From the NCBI GenBank assembly GCA_002007315.1, contig LNZQ01000209.1, forward strand, positions 1 through 26,794: a DNA stretch of 26,794 bases, read 5' to 3'. Of this stretch, positions 19,724 through 26,794 are shown piece by piece. The stretch is from Epulopiscium sp. Nele67-Bin004. GTDB taxonomy: Bacteria; Bacillota_A; Clostridia; Lachnospirales; Cellulosilyticaceae. The notes under the pieces were generated by a model that saw nothing but the letters and a program-made list of their open reading frames with translations, had not been told where the DNA came from and did no database searches. Every line of letters starts with the position of its first letter. The first letter of the stretch is position 1. Position numbers and translations under genes: made by a program.

Positions 19724-19754
19724 AAAGCAACCTGATAATTTGGGTTGCTTTTTT
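19724..19754 (+). terminator. Rho-independent terminator of the MoxR/VWA operon
   Basis: AAAGCAACC (19724-19732) pairs with GGTTGCTTT (19743-19751) over a 10-base loop and runs into six T's (19749-19754). It separates this operon from the convergent acetyltransferase gene, whose stop is 2 bases further on. Confidence 0.88.
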
Positions 19755-19755
19755 G

Positions 19756-20166
19756 TTATAAATCTATTTTATAAATACAATAAGGTTTTATATTTTCATA
19801 CCAATCTGAAAAATCTATAGGGAGGCTATTGCATGTTTCTAACAGCTTGCCATCTAGCTGTTCAATAATTTTTTTTGATGCAATATTTGAACTACAACAC
19901 GTAATATAAACATAGTCCATATTGTGTGCTTTAGCTACTTCAAAAGCTAGTTTTGAGGCATAGTACGAGTATTTGTGACCACGATATGGTATGTCGATTT
20001 CGTATTCAATATGTCCATCATAATATGTATGTTGATTGTAACCAATACGAATATTAATTTTTCCAATTTTATTGTTTGCACTATAAATTTGATAATAATA
20101 CAATGAATTTGCCCAGTTATTCATTAGTTTTAACGTTAAAGTTTCGTCTGATATTTCAGTAATCAT
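19756..20166 (-). CDS. GNAT-family N-acetyltransferase
   Basis: Transfers an acetyl group from acetyl-CoA to an amine; the substrate is not predictable. The 136 residues show the GNAT core: strand GHIEYEIDIP (51-60), acetyl-CoA pyrophosphate loop YRGHKYSYYA (61-70, matching RGxGxA with His/Tyr variants), helix SKLAFEVAKAHNMDYVYITC and motif B with SSNIASKKIIEQLDGKLL (92-109). It is shorter than RimI/RimJ types (about 150-180), with a minimal N-terminus. AAAGGA lies upstream. It is convergent with the MoxR operon and lies 81 bases downstream of the deacetylase stop, with its own promoter in between, so it is probably not part of the MoxR system. Confidence 0.85.
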   Translation of the reverse strand: MITEISDETLTLKLMNNWANSLYYYQIYSANNKIGKINIRIGYNQHTYYDGHIEYEIDIPYRGHKYSYYASKLAFEVAKAHNMDYVYITCCSSNIASKKIIEQLDGKLLETCNSLPIDFSDWYENIKPYCIYKIDL

Positions 20167-20200
20167 GCGTAAAAATCCTTTCTCATTTTTATCTACATAT

Positions 20201-20228
20201 ATTTTATCATATGTCCTAAAAATGTCAA
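20201..20228 (-). promoter_or_regulatory. Promoter of the acetyltransferase gene
   Basis: On the minus strand TTGACA (20223-20228), a 16-base spacer and TAAAAT (20201-20206). The -35 is perfect and the -10 has five of six matches. An AGGACAT half-site lies in the spacer and a full palindrome of the same sequence abuts the -35. Confidence 0.65.
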
Positions 20229-20229
20229 G

Positions 20230-20250
20230 TAGAGGACATAATGTCCTCTA
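20230..20250. promoter_or_regulatory. Perfect palindrome, operator or terminator stem
   Basis: TAGAGGACAT-A-ATGTCCTCTA: 10-base arms around one centre base. It spans the deacetylase stop codon (20248-20250) and ends two bases upstream of the acetyltransferase -35. No T-run follows immediately on either strand, which argues for a protein-binding operator over an intrinsic terminator. A partial copy (AGGACATATG on the minus strand) lies in the promoter spacer. Confidence 0.55.
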
Positions 20251-21054
20251 ATCACACAATTTATTTACAATTCGTAACAATTTTTCAGGACTATCATAGC
20301 TAGATACAGCTATTCTTTGAATGTTTGTTGGACAAGTTGCATCGTTGCCTATTCCTGTAAATTGCAAGTCAACCCCAATTTGTTCAAGCCACACTATAGT
20401 ATCATCTGTATACAAACACTGCGGGTACGCCAAGGCGTGCACATCACGTTTGCCAAGGTGTGTTTCAATTTCTCTTAAACAATGCAGTACTTCTTTTTGG
20501 GCTGTAGTGCAATCTGTGCTATCCATTAAAATATGACTGCTAGTATGATTTTGTATATCGATAAGCCCACTATCTTCCATTTCTTTAGCTTGCTCCCAGT
20601 CGAAATATGAACTATAAGTTGTATCACCAATCAAATCAGCTATAACAAAATATGTAGCAGGAATATCATATTTTGTTAATACTGGAAAAGCTTCTTCATA
20701 ATTACACAAATAACCGTCGTCCATCGTTATCAAAAATGGCTTGTCTGGCATTCCCCCCAGTCCGTGCAAATATTTAGCCAAGTCAAGCATCGTGACAGGG
20801 GTATAGCCATTATCTATTAATGTAAGCAGCTGTTGCTCAAATAAATCCGTTTGGACTATAAATGCTTTGTCGACTTCGGCAACTTCCGTGGCAAATTTGT
20901 GATAAACTAACACAGGTATATAACCATTTTCGTATGATACTTCTTGGTCAGTAGTATAAGTTTGTGTGGTACGCTCGGCACGAATTGGCATATTTCCGTA
21001 TAGGGTAGGGGTGTATAAAAGTGCGATTAATGCAAAAATAGAAAATTTTATCAT
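20248..21054 (-). CDS. Secreted polysaccharide deacetylase (NodB-like)
   Basis: Carbohydrate esterase family 4-type enzyme, expected to remove N-acetyl groups from an extracellular glycan such as peptidoglycan or an exopolysaccharide. Residues 1-20 are a hydrophobic signal peptide or anchor (MIKFSIFALIALLYTPTLYG). The NodB core shows LITMDDGY (108-115; catalytic base and metal Asp112/Asp113), HTSSH (170-174; metal ligands His170 and His174) and AYPQC (209-213, in the place of the RxFRxP-type third motif). The C-terminal LQFTGIGND...RIAVSSYDSPEKLL is typical of the PgaB/YadE-like branch. Length is 268 residues. AGGAGG precedes the ATG. It is transcribed away from glyS. Confidence 0.9.
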   Translation of the reverse strand: MIKFSIFALIALLYTPTLYGNMPIRAERTTQTYTTDQEVSYENGYIPVLVYHKFATEVAEVDKAFIVQTDLFEQQLLTLIDNGYTPVTMLDLAKYLHGLGGMPDKPFLITMDDGYLCNYEEAFPVLTKYDIPATYFVIADLIGDTTYSSYFDWEQAKEMEDSGLIDIQNHTSSHILMDSTDCTTAQKEVLHCLREIETHLGKRDVHALAYPQCLYTDDTIVWLEQIGVDLQFTGIGNDATCPTNIQRIAVSSYDSPEKLLRIVNKLCD

Positions 21055-21084
21055 GTTTTTTCCTCCTAAACTGAATATAATTCT

Positions 21085-21112
21085 ATTATAAACAACATAC
21101 TTAATTTATAAG
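21085..21112 (-). promoter_or_regulatory. Possible promoter of the deacetylase gene
   Basis: Minus-strand TATAAT (21085-21090) lies about 30 bases upstream of the start codon. The best -35 at 16 bases is CTTATA, a weak match. Confidence 0.4.
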
Positions 21113-21118
21113 CACTCC

Positions 21119-21158
21119 AAAAAGAGGAAATACGACAAAACGATAGTATAATAATATA
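21119..21158 (+). promoter_or_regulatory. glyS promoter sharing a conserved box with dnaG
   Basis: AAAAAGAGGAAATACGACA (21119-21137), six variable bases, then TAGTATAATAAT with TATAAT at 21147-21152. The hexamer 17 bases upstream of the -10 is GAGGAA, not TTGACA. The same layout at identical spacing precedes dnaG. An alternative reading is ACGACA (21132-21137), 17 bases and TATAGT (21155-21160). There is no T-box leader: only about 38 bases separate the -10 from the glyS ATG. Confidence 0.55.
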
Positions 21159-21190
21159 GTTAACGAAAAAACACAAAGGAGTATAAGTAA

Positions 21191-22573
21191 ATGGCAAAGA
21201 CAATGCAAGATATAGTAGCAATCGCAAAATCGAGAGGTTTTGTATACCCAGGCTCTGAAATTTATGGGGGGCTTGCAAACACTTGGGACTATGGTCCGCT
21301 TGGTGTAGAACTTAAAAACAACATCAAAAGAGCTTGGTGGCAAAAATTTATCCAAGAACACCCACTAAATGTAGGGGTAGACTGTGCAATTCTTATGAAC
21401 CCTCAAGTTTGGGTTGCATCAGGGCATCTTGGAGGCTTTAGTGACCCTTTAATGGATTGTAAATCATGTAAAGAGCGTTTTAGAGCAGATAAAATAATCG
21501 AAGATTTTATGTCAGAACAAGGCAAAGAAGAAGTTGTTGACGGTTGGTCAAATGAAAAAATGCAAGACTATATAAAGGAAAATTCTATTAATTGTCCATC
21601 ATGTGGAGAACATAATTACACCGACATTAGACAATTTAACCTAATGTTTAAAACATTCCAAGGTGTAACTGAAGACTCAAAAAATACTGTATATTTGCGC
21701 CCAGAAACGGCACAAGGTATTTTTGTAAACTTCAAAAATGTACAACGTACAAGCCGCAAAAAAATTCCGTTTGGTATCGGGCAAATTGGAAAGTCGTTTA
21801 GAAATGAAATTACACCTGGTAACTTCACATTTAGAACAAGAGAATTTGAGCAGATGGAACTTGAATTTTTCTGCAAACCAGGAACAGAAATTGAGTGGTT
21901 TGACACTTGGAAAGAAACTTGCCACAACTGGTTGTTGACGCTAGGGATAAGCCCAGACAACTTACGTATGAGAGACCATTCTCCAGAAGAACTTTCTCAC
22001 TATAGCAACGGAACAGCAGATATCGAATATTTGTTCCCATTTGGGTGGGGTGAGTTGTGGGGTATTGCAAGCCGCACAAATTATGACTTGACAAAGCATA
22101 GCGAGCACTCAGGCGAAGACATGAATTATTTTGATCCAACGACTAACGAAAAGTATATCCCGTATTGTATTGAACCAGCACTTGGTGCAGACAGAGTAAC
22201 GTTGGCATTTTTATGTGATGCTTATCAAGAAGAAACTCTTGAAGATGGTGAAACTAGAAATATATTTAAGTTTCACCCTGCAATTGCACCAATAAAAGCA
22301 GCGATTTTACCACTTTCTAAAAAACTTAGTGAGCCTGCAACAGAAATTTATAGCACACTAAGCAAACACTTTAACGTGGAATACGATGAAACAGGTTCAA
22401 TTGGGAAACGTTATAGACGTCAAGATGAAATCGGTACGCCGTTTTGCATTACGTATGATTTTGAGTCACAAAATGACAACATGGTGACAGTGCGTGAGAG
22501 AGATTCTATGGAGCAACACCGTATTGAAATTAGTAAATTAGTTGAATATATATCAGACCACATTAAATTTTAA
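21191..22573 (+). CDS. glyS: Glycyl-tRNA synthetase, dimeric (alpha2) class II type
   Basis: Charges tRNA-Gly with glycine. The 460 residues are of the single-chain eukaryote/archaea-like type also found in many Clostridia and Actinobacteria, not the GlyQ/GlyS tetramer. Visible are the N-terminal [23 protein letters not shown] (16-38), a zinc-binding insert with Cys90/Cys93 and Cys135/Cys138, motif 2 [21 protein letters not shown] (203-223), motif 3 GADRVTLAF (332-340) and the C-terminal anticodon-binding domain (about 365-460). AAGGAG precedes the ATG. It is monocistronic by position: a hairpin follows, and dnaG has its own promoter. Confidence 0.97.
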   Translation: MAKTMQDIVAIAKSRGFVYPGSEIYGGLANTWDYGPLGVELKNNIKRAWWQKFIQEHPLNVGVDCAILMNPQVWVASGHLGGFSDPLMDCKSCKERFRADKIIEDFMSEQGKEEVVDGWSNEKMQDYIKENSINCPSCGEHNYTDIRQFNLMFKTFQGVTEDSKNTVYLRPETAQGIFVNFKNVQRTSRKKIPFGIGQIGKSFRNEITPGNFTFRTREFEQMELEFFCKPGTEIEWFDTWKETCHNWLLTLGISPDNLRMRDHSPEELSHYSNGTADIEYLFPFGWGELWGIASRTNYDLTKHSEHSGEDMNYFDPTTNEKYIPYCIEPALGADRVTLAFLCDAYQEETLEDGETRNIFKFHPAIAPIKAAILPLSKKLSEPATEIYSTLSKHFNVEYDETGSIGKRYRRQDEIGTPFCITYDFESQNDNMVTVRERDSMEQHRIEISKLVEYISDHIKF

Positions 22574-22577
22574 TTGC

Positions 22578-22593
22578 GGGCGCCTATGCGCCC
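22578..22593 (+). terminator. GC-rich hairpin after glyS, possible terminator without U-run
   Basis: GGGCGC-ctat-GCGCCC forms a perfect 6-base-pair stem with a tetraloop 4 bases after the glyS stop. It is the most GC-rich short element in its surroundings. It is followed by AAACCTATAAAA, not a T-run, so ordinary intrinsic termination is uncertain. Confidence 0.45.
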
Positions 22594-22778
22594 AAACCTA
22601 TAAAATAATAAAAATAGTAATTAAAAAATTAGTATGCCCATATTATATTGTAAGAAGTATTATAAATATGCGATTATTTGTCAATACTAATATCAGATAA
22701 AAAAAGAGGAAATATGACACGTTTGTAGTATAATTATGTTGTATAAACTATTATTAATTAAGGAAGGTATAAAAATCT
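22594..22778. other. Intergenic region between glyS and dnaG
   Basis: AT-rich with no reading frame of note. It holds 8-base inverted arms ATTAGTAT (22628-22635) and ATACTAAT (22684-22691), 48 bases apart, and the dnaG promoter box. No riboswitch or small RNA is recognised. Confidence 0.4.
22701..22740 (+). promoter_or_regulatory. dnaG-sigA promoter sharing a conserved box with glyS
   Basis: AAAAAGAGGAAATATGACA (22701-22719), six variable bases, then TAGTATAATTAT with TATAAT at 22729-22734. The first block differs from the glyS one at a single base, and the distance to the -10 is the same (28 bases start to start). AGAGGAAAT fits the -35 consensus of sigma-H, but no matching sigma-H -10 is visible. 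Confidence 0.55.
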
Positions 22779-24548
22779 ATGTATTTTTCGGATACTTTTA
22801 TTGAAAAAATAAGAGCCCAAAGCGATATTGTATCTGTTATCTCAGAACATACAAAGCTTACTAAAAAAGGTCACTCACATGTTGGACTATGCCCTTTTCA
22901 TTCTGAAAAAACACCATCTTTTTCTGTAAGTGATGACAAACAAATGTATTATTGCTTTGGCTGTGGTGCTGGTGGCAATATCATAACTTTTGTTATGGAA
23001 AAAGAAAATTTGGCGTTTGTAGATGCTATTGAAGAACTTGCCAATCGTGCAAATATACCTTTAGAATTTAGTGAGAACAGCGAAAATCAACATGAAAAAG
23101 TTGTTAAGCAAACTGCTATAATGGAACTTCATGTTAAATCAGCACGTTTTTATTACTTTAATTTACAACAAACATCTAATCCTGAAATTAAAGATTATTT
23201 AGCATTTAGGCAACTAGACGAAAAAACTATTAAAAAATTTGGTTTAGGCTATGCCCCATCTGACTATACTATATTATATAACCACCTAAAAATGCAAGGG
23301 TATAACGATAATATATTGTTAGACAGTGGATTATTTTCAAAAAGCCAACATACAGGAAAGCTGTATGATAAGTTTTCAAATAGGCTTATGTTTCCGATAT
23401 TTAATGTTAATAAAAAAGTAATTGCTTTTGGTGGTAGAGTTTTTGGTGATGCTATGCCAAAATATTTAAACTCTCCAGAAACAATTATTTTTGATAAAAG
23501 CCAAACTTTGTATGGCTTAAATCTTGCAAAGATGCACAAACATGACTACTATATTCTAGTTGAAGGATATATGGACGTTATTGCTATGCATAAAGCTGGT
23601 TTTACACAAACGGTTGCATCTTTAGGCACTGCATTTACTACGCCACAAGCAAGACTGTTAAAACGATATACAAGCGAAGTCGTAATTATGTATGATAGCG
23701 ACCAAGCAGGTAAAAAAGCGACGTTTAGAGCAATGGCTATTTTGCGTGAAGTGAATATAAATGCTCGGGTTGTAGAACTTTTGGACACAAAAGACCCTGA
23801 TGACTTTTTGGTCAAATATGGGGCAGAAAAATTGCAAAAATGTATTGATACATCAAAAACAGATGTATGGTTTCAAATTATGGACTTACAATTGCAATAT
23901 GACATTAAAGTGCCCGAACAAAAAATTAAATTTTTGCAAAATATTTCCGAAATTATTGCTAAATTAGCCAGCAGTATAGAACAATCGGTGTATGTTGATG
24001 AAGTTTCAAAAAAATACGATATTGATAAAGTAGCTCTTGAGGCCGAAATTAAACGAGTCTATGTTGGGACACCAAAACCTATTGAGACAACATCTCAAAT
24101 TGGACGTCTACCACGTGAGTTTACATCAAATATTTCAATTGATTTGTTATCTGTATTATATCATTATAAGCAAATTTTTCCTAAAGTAGAAAACTACATA
24201 GGGGAGTGGCTGTTTGATGAAGGCGTTTTGCAAGATTTATATAAATGTATTGTAAATGCTATTAAATTCGATCAAGAAATAGATCTTGGTTATTTAAATA
24301 GCAAATATGTTTCTAAAGAAGAACAACAAATAATTTCTAATGTTATTTTAGGGGAAGATACCCGTTATCAGACGAGCACACTACTAAACAAAATGTTAAA
24401 TGACACAATAAAAAAATTAAATGATCAACATTTTGATCGTCAAATAAAGGAATTATCTGCACAGCCTCAAAAGGCATTAGAATTACAAAATCTACTTTCT
24501 GCTAGACAGGATTTTAAGAAATTGAATATTGCTGTTATAAATGGTTAG
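22779..24548 (+). CDS. dnaG: DNA primase
   Basis: Synthesises RNA primers for Okazaki fragments and interacts with the replicative helicase. The 589 residues show the N-terminal CHC2 zinc ribbon (Cys38, His41, Cys59, Cys62 in LCPFHSEKTPSF...YYCFGCGAGGN), the RNA-polymerase core with FGGRV (217-221) and a TOPRIM domain: ILVEGYMDVIAMHKAGF (259-275, catalytic Glu262), SLGTAFT and VIMYDSDQAG (302-311, metal Asp306/Asp308). The C-terminal helicase-interaction region (about 365-589) is less conserved. AAGGAAGG lies 11 bases upstream of the ATG, rather far. It is followed by sigA, the classic macromolecular-synthesis operon order. Confidence 0.97.
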   Translation: MYFSDTFIEKIRAQSDIVSVISEHTKLTKKGHSHVGLCPFHSEKTPSFSVSDDKQMYYCFGCGAGGNIITFVMEKENLAFVDAIEELANRANIPLEFSENSENQHEKVVKQTAIMELHVKSARFYYFNLQQTSNPEIKDYLAFRQLDEKTIKKFGLGYAPSDYTILYNHLKMQGYNDNILLDSGLFSKSQHTGKLYDKFSNRLMFPIFNVNKKVIAFGGRVFGDAMPKYLNSPETIIFDKSQTLYGLNLAKMHKHDYYILVEGYMDVIAMHKAGFTQTVASLGTAFTTPQARLLKRYTSEVVIMYDSDQAGKKATFRAMAILREVNINARVVELLDTKDPDDFLVKYGAEKLQKCIDTSKTDVWFQIMDLQLQYDIKVPEQKIKFLQNISEIIAKLASSIEQSVYVDEVSKKYDIDKVALEAEIKRVYVGTPKPIETTSQIGRLPREFTSNISIDLLSVLYHYKQIFPKVENYIGEWLFDEGVLQDLYKCIVNAIKFDQEIDLGYLNSKYVSKEEQQIISNVILGEDTRYQTSTLLNKMLNDTIKKLNDQHFDRQIKELSAQPQKALELQNLLSARQDFKKLNIAVING

Positions 24549-24577
24549 AATAGTAGACAGAGAAAGGATTGAGTATA

Positions 24578-25666
24578 TTGAAAGAAGAAGCACAACAACA
24601 AAAACTGACATTTAAAATTAAGCTAGATCAACTTTTGCAATTGGCTCGTGATAAAAATGGGGTTTTAGAGCAAAAAGAAATAAGCGACGCTTTTGGGGAA
24701 TTAGAACTTGAACCAGTACAAATTGAACAAGTGTATGAATATTTAGAATCACAAAGTATAGATATTATAGGTGATATGATTGAAATTGATAATCCAATAG
24801 AAGATGAGGAAATTGATTTTAGCTTACCTGAAGGAATTAGCATTGATGACCCTGTACGAATGTATCTAAAAGAAATAGGAAAAGTTCCTCTATTATCCGC
24901 TGAAGAAGAAATACGACTTGCACAGCGTATGGAAGAAGGCGATTCTGAGGCAAAAAAGCGTCTTGCGGAAGCAAATTTGCGTTTAGTTGTAAGTATAGCA
25001 AAGCGTTATGTTGGACGTGGTATGTTGTTTTTGGACTTAATCCAAGAAGGAAATCTAGGACTTATTAAAGCAGTTGAAAAGTTTGACTACCGTAAAGGTT
25101 ATAAATTTAGTACGTATGCAACGTGGTGGATTAGACAAGCAATAACACGTGCAATAGCTGATCAAGCTCGTACTATAAGAATTCCTGTTCATATGGTTGA
25201 AACGATTAACAAACTAATGCGAGTTTCTAGACAACTTCTTCAAGAACTTGGGCGTGAACCTCAACCAGAAGAAATTGCTGTACAAATGGAAATGACTGTA
25301 TCCAAAGTACTGGATATCATGAAAATATCGCAAGAACCTGTCGCTTTAGAAACTCCTATTGGGGAAGAAGAAGACACAAGCCTTGGCGATTTTATACCAG
25401 ATGATGATGCACCTGCACCTGCAGAAGCAGCAGCATTTACCTTATTAAAAGAACAGCTTATAGAAGTGCTTGATACACTTACAGAGCGTGAACAAAAAGT
25501 ATTACGTCTTAGATTTGGGTTAGATGATGGTAGAGCACGTACGTTAGAAGAAGTGGGCAAAGAATTTAAAGTGACACGTGAGCGTATTAGACAAATTGAG
25601 GCGAAAGCACTTAGAAAACTTCGTCACCCAAGCCGTAGCAAAAAACTTAAAGATTATTTGGAATAA
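24578..25666 (+). CDS. sigA: Primary sigma factor (sigma-A/RpoD), TTG start
   Basis: Housekeeping sigma factor directing RNA polymerase to TTGACA/TATAAT promoters. No ATG precedes the conserved region. Two in-frame TTG codons exist at 24569 and 24578. The second is preferred because AAAGGA (24563-24568) is 9 bases from it, whereas it touches the first. The product is 362 residues: region 1.1 (about 5-75), region 1.2 [17 protein letters not shown], region 2 with [20 protein letters not shown] and [27 protein letters not shown] (region 3), and region 4.2 [20 protein letters not shown]. It is followed 17 bases later by trmK. A non-ATG start may lower the translation rate. Confidence 0.95.
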   Translation: MKEEAQQQKLTFKIKLDQLLQLARDKNGVLEQKEISDAFGELELEPVQIEQVYEYLESQSIDIIGDMIEIDNPIEDEEIDFSLPEGISIDDPVRMYLKEIGKVPLLSAEEEIRLAQRMEEGDSEAKKRLAEANLRLVVSIAKRYVGRGMLFLDLIQEGNLGLIKAVEKFDYRKGYKFSTYATWWIRQAITRAIADQARTIRIPVHMVETINKLMRVSRQLLQELGREPQPEEIAVQMEMTVSKVLDIMKISQEPVALETPIGEEEDTSLGDFIPDDDAPAPAEAAAFTLLKEQLIEVLDTLTEREQKVLRLRFGLDDGRARTLEEVGKEFKVTRERIRQIEAKALRKLRHPSRSKKLKDYLE

Positions 25667-25683
25667 GAAGGTGTGTACAAAAG

Positions 25684-26778
25684 ATGAAATTATCAAATAG
25701 ATTACAAATAATTGCAAGTTACGTTCCTCAAGGGACTAGGCTAGCTGATATAGGCACAGATCACGCTCATATCCCAGCATATCTTAGTAGCAAAGTTGAC
25801 TATATTATCGCAAGCGATAAAAATGCTGGGCCTTTAGAAAATGCTAGACGAAATACGCAAAACTTATCAAATGTAGATATACGACTTGGAGATGGTTTAA
25901 GTAGTATATATTTAACTGATAATATCCAAACTATAATTATTGCTGGTATGGGGGGACACGTTATACAGGAAATTTTGAAAAATGGAATGGAAGTAGTTCA
26001 AAATTCTCAAAAATTAATTTTGTCCCCACACACTGCTCAAGATGAGGTTACCGAGTTTATAAAAAACATTGGTTTTAAACTAGTATCAAAACATCAAATA
26101 GAAGATAGCGGAAAATATTATACGATAATAGTTGCCGACAATATAAAATTCTATAAAGGAGAGAAGAAAATGTATACAGTTAAAGATGTTATGGAAAAAT
26201 TAGAATATCTTGCCCCTGTAAATATAGCTGAAAGTTGGGATAACGTTGGCGTGTTAGTTGGAGCTGATGACGAACCTGTTACTAAAATAATGTGTGCGTT
26301 AGATATTAATGATGCTATTATTGATGAAGCGATTGACGAAAAAGTTGATTGCATAATAACACACCACCCATTTATTTTTTCAGCATTCAAAAAAATTGAT
26401 TATAATACGCCACTTGGACGTGGTATACGCAAACTGATTATGAATAAAATATCATTAATTGCTATGCATACAAATTTTGATAGTGCATTTGGCGGTATAA
26501 ATGACATAATATGTAAGAGGCTTAATATTACTGGTACAAAAGTGCTTAATAATTTTGGGTGTACAGAACAAAAATATGGGCTTGGCAGATTTGGGATGAC
26601 GACAGCTATTACGTTAGATGAGCTTATAGCAAATGTGAAAGTTTGCTTTGATATAAATCATCTTAGACTAATCGGGACGACAGACGAGCCTATCAAAACA
26701 ATTTCAGTGTGTTCAGGCAGAGAGCTGATGAGGAGGCGGTGGAGGAAGAAGAGGAAGCTGGAGAGTCAACTAGGGTAA
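25684..26778 (+). CDS. trmK: TrmK (tRNA m1A22 methyltransferase) joined in frame to a Nif3-like protein
   Basis: Residues 1-155 are the SAM-dependent Rossmann domain of TrmK, which methylates adenosine 22 of tRNA: LADIGTDHAHIPAYL (20-34, SAM loop), GDGLSS (69-74), IIIAGMGGHVI (84-94) and LSPHTAQDEV (113-122). B. subtilis TrmK continues with a helical coiled-coil tail to about 238 residues. Here that tail is absent and, with no stop codon, the frame runs into a Nif3-like sequence at Met163. AAAGGAG 8 bases before Met163 suggests independent initiation there too. So this is either a true fusion or a truncated TrmK with read-through. Homology stops near 26718; the formal stop at 26776-26778 lies in foreign-looking sequence. 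RBS before the ATG at 25684 is weak (AGAAGG). Confidence 0.75.
   Translation: MKLSNRLQIIASYVPQGTRLADIGTDHAHIPAYLSSKVDYIIASDKNAGPLENARRNTQNLSNVDIRLGDGLSSIYLTDNIQTIIIAGMGGHVIQEILKNGMEVVQNSQKLILSPHTAQDEVTEFIKNIGFKLVSKHQIEDSGKYYTIIVADNIKFYKGEKKMYTVKDVMEKLEYLAPVNIAESWDNVGVLVGADDEPVTKIMCALDINDAIIDEAIDEKVDCIITHHPFIFSAFKKIDYNTPLGRGIRKLIMNKISLIAMHTNFDSAFGGINDIICKRLNITGTKVLNNFGCTEQKYGLGRFGMTTAITLDELIANVKVCFDINHLRLIGTTDEPIKTISVCSGRELMRRRWRKKRKLESQLG
26170..26718 (+). CDS. Nif3-like metal-binding protein (YqfO family), 3' end missing
   Basis: Nif3/YqfO family proteins bind a dinuclear metal centre; their cellular role is unsettled. The start at 26170 is supported by AAAGGAG 8-10 bases upstream and by the typical N-terminus MYTVKDVMEKLEYLAPVNIAESWDNVGVLVG. 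Visible are the metal-binding IITHHPFIF and AMHTNFDSAFGG. The family continues past ISVCSG with a Gly-rich GSG...DxxxTGE/D block, but after codon 183 here the sequence turns into an unrelated GC-rich stretch. The protein is thus cut by the contig end rather than by a real stop. It follows trmK as yqfO does in Bacillus. Confidence 0.85.
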
Positions 26779-26794
26779 GTGGAGAATCCTAGTC
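26719..26794. other. Foreign-looking terminal segment (probable assembly chimera)
   Basis: These 76 bases are about 53% G+C, against roughly one third elsewhere, and purine-rich. They destroy Nif3 homology. In the frame starting at 26724 they encode ADEEAVEEEEEAGESTR, an acidic low-complexity string. GTAAGT at 26775-26780 after AGG looks like a eukaryotic splice donor. The likely reading is host or contaminant DNA joined at the contig edge. Confidence 0.6.

Noticed and set aside
21123..21160. Plain sigma-H promoter for glyS and dnaG
   Set aside because: The -35-like AGAGGAAAT fits, but no RnnGAAT -10 lies at the required distance. The -10 is TATAAT, so sigma-H control is not claimed.
21055..21190. 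T-box riboswitch upstream of glyS, as in some Firmicutes
   Set aside because: Only about 136 bases separate the divergent genes. No T-box core (TGGNACCGCG-like) or terminator/antiterminator pair is visible.
22628..22691. 8-base inverted arms ATTAGTAT/ATACTAAT in the glyS-dnaG gap
   Set aside because: The arms are AT-rich and 48 bases apart with no supporting internal pairing; likely chance.

Overview
This is a stretch of a low-GC (about one third G+C) chromosome. Gene content, strong AGGAGG-type ribosome binding sites, TTGACA/TATAAT promoters and a single-chain dimeric glycyl-tRNA synthetase point to the Clostridia. A small membrane protein resembling the DUF6106 family hints at a Lachnospirales-type organism, but genus cannot be fixed from sequence alone. 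Genes are tightly packed and no gene-free gap exceeds 240 bases.

Layout: (1) 1-1881, cdd (3' end only), era and recO with 4-base overlaps. (2) 1926-7699, polA, coaE, a membrane-anchored lytic transglycosylase, an orphan peptide-binding lipoprotein and a small two-helix membrane protein. (3) 7753-10740, guaB-guaA for GMP synthesis, closed by a strong terminator. (4) 10864-12612 on the minus strand, a cyclophilin and a polytopic membrane protein. (5) 12849-19705, a five-gene operon: a MoxR-type AAA+ ATPase, a 928-residue protein ending in a von Willebrand A (VWA) domain, two tandem paralogous unknowns and a fifth unknown. (6) 19756-21054 on the minus strand, a GNAT acetyltransferase and a secreted polysaccharide deacetylase. 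(7) 21191-26718, glyS, dnaG, sigA, and a reading frame joining TrmK to a Nif3-like protein.

Bacillus subtilis has the order cdd-era-recO-glyQS-(ccpN-ppsR-yqxD)-dnaG-sigA-cccA-trmK-yqfO. The two ends of this window are therefore halves of that conserved replication/transcription/tRNA cluster, and about 19 kb lies between recO and glyS. The best candidate for an undescribed system is the five-gene operon inside that stretch. It has its own consensus promoter and terminator. An AAA+ ATPase is paired with a large metal-binding VWA adaptor, which is the MoxR/VWA chaperone logic, and three accompanying proteins fit no family I recognise.

Other points: a promoter element shared at identical spacing by glyS and dnaG; a palindromic operator-like site at the acetyltransferase promoter; an in-frame TrmK-Nif3 joining without TrmK's usual C-terminal region; and a last ~76 bases that look foreign (about half G+C, acidic Glu-rich frame, splice-donor-like GTAAGT), probably an assembly chimera at the contig end.
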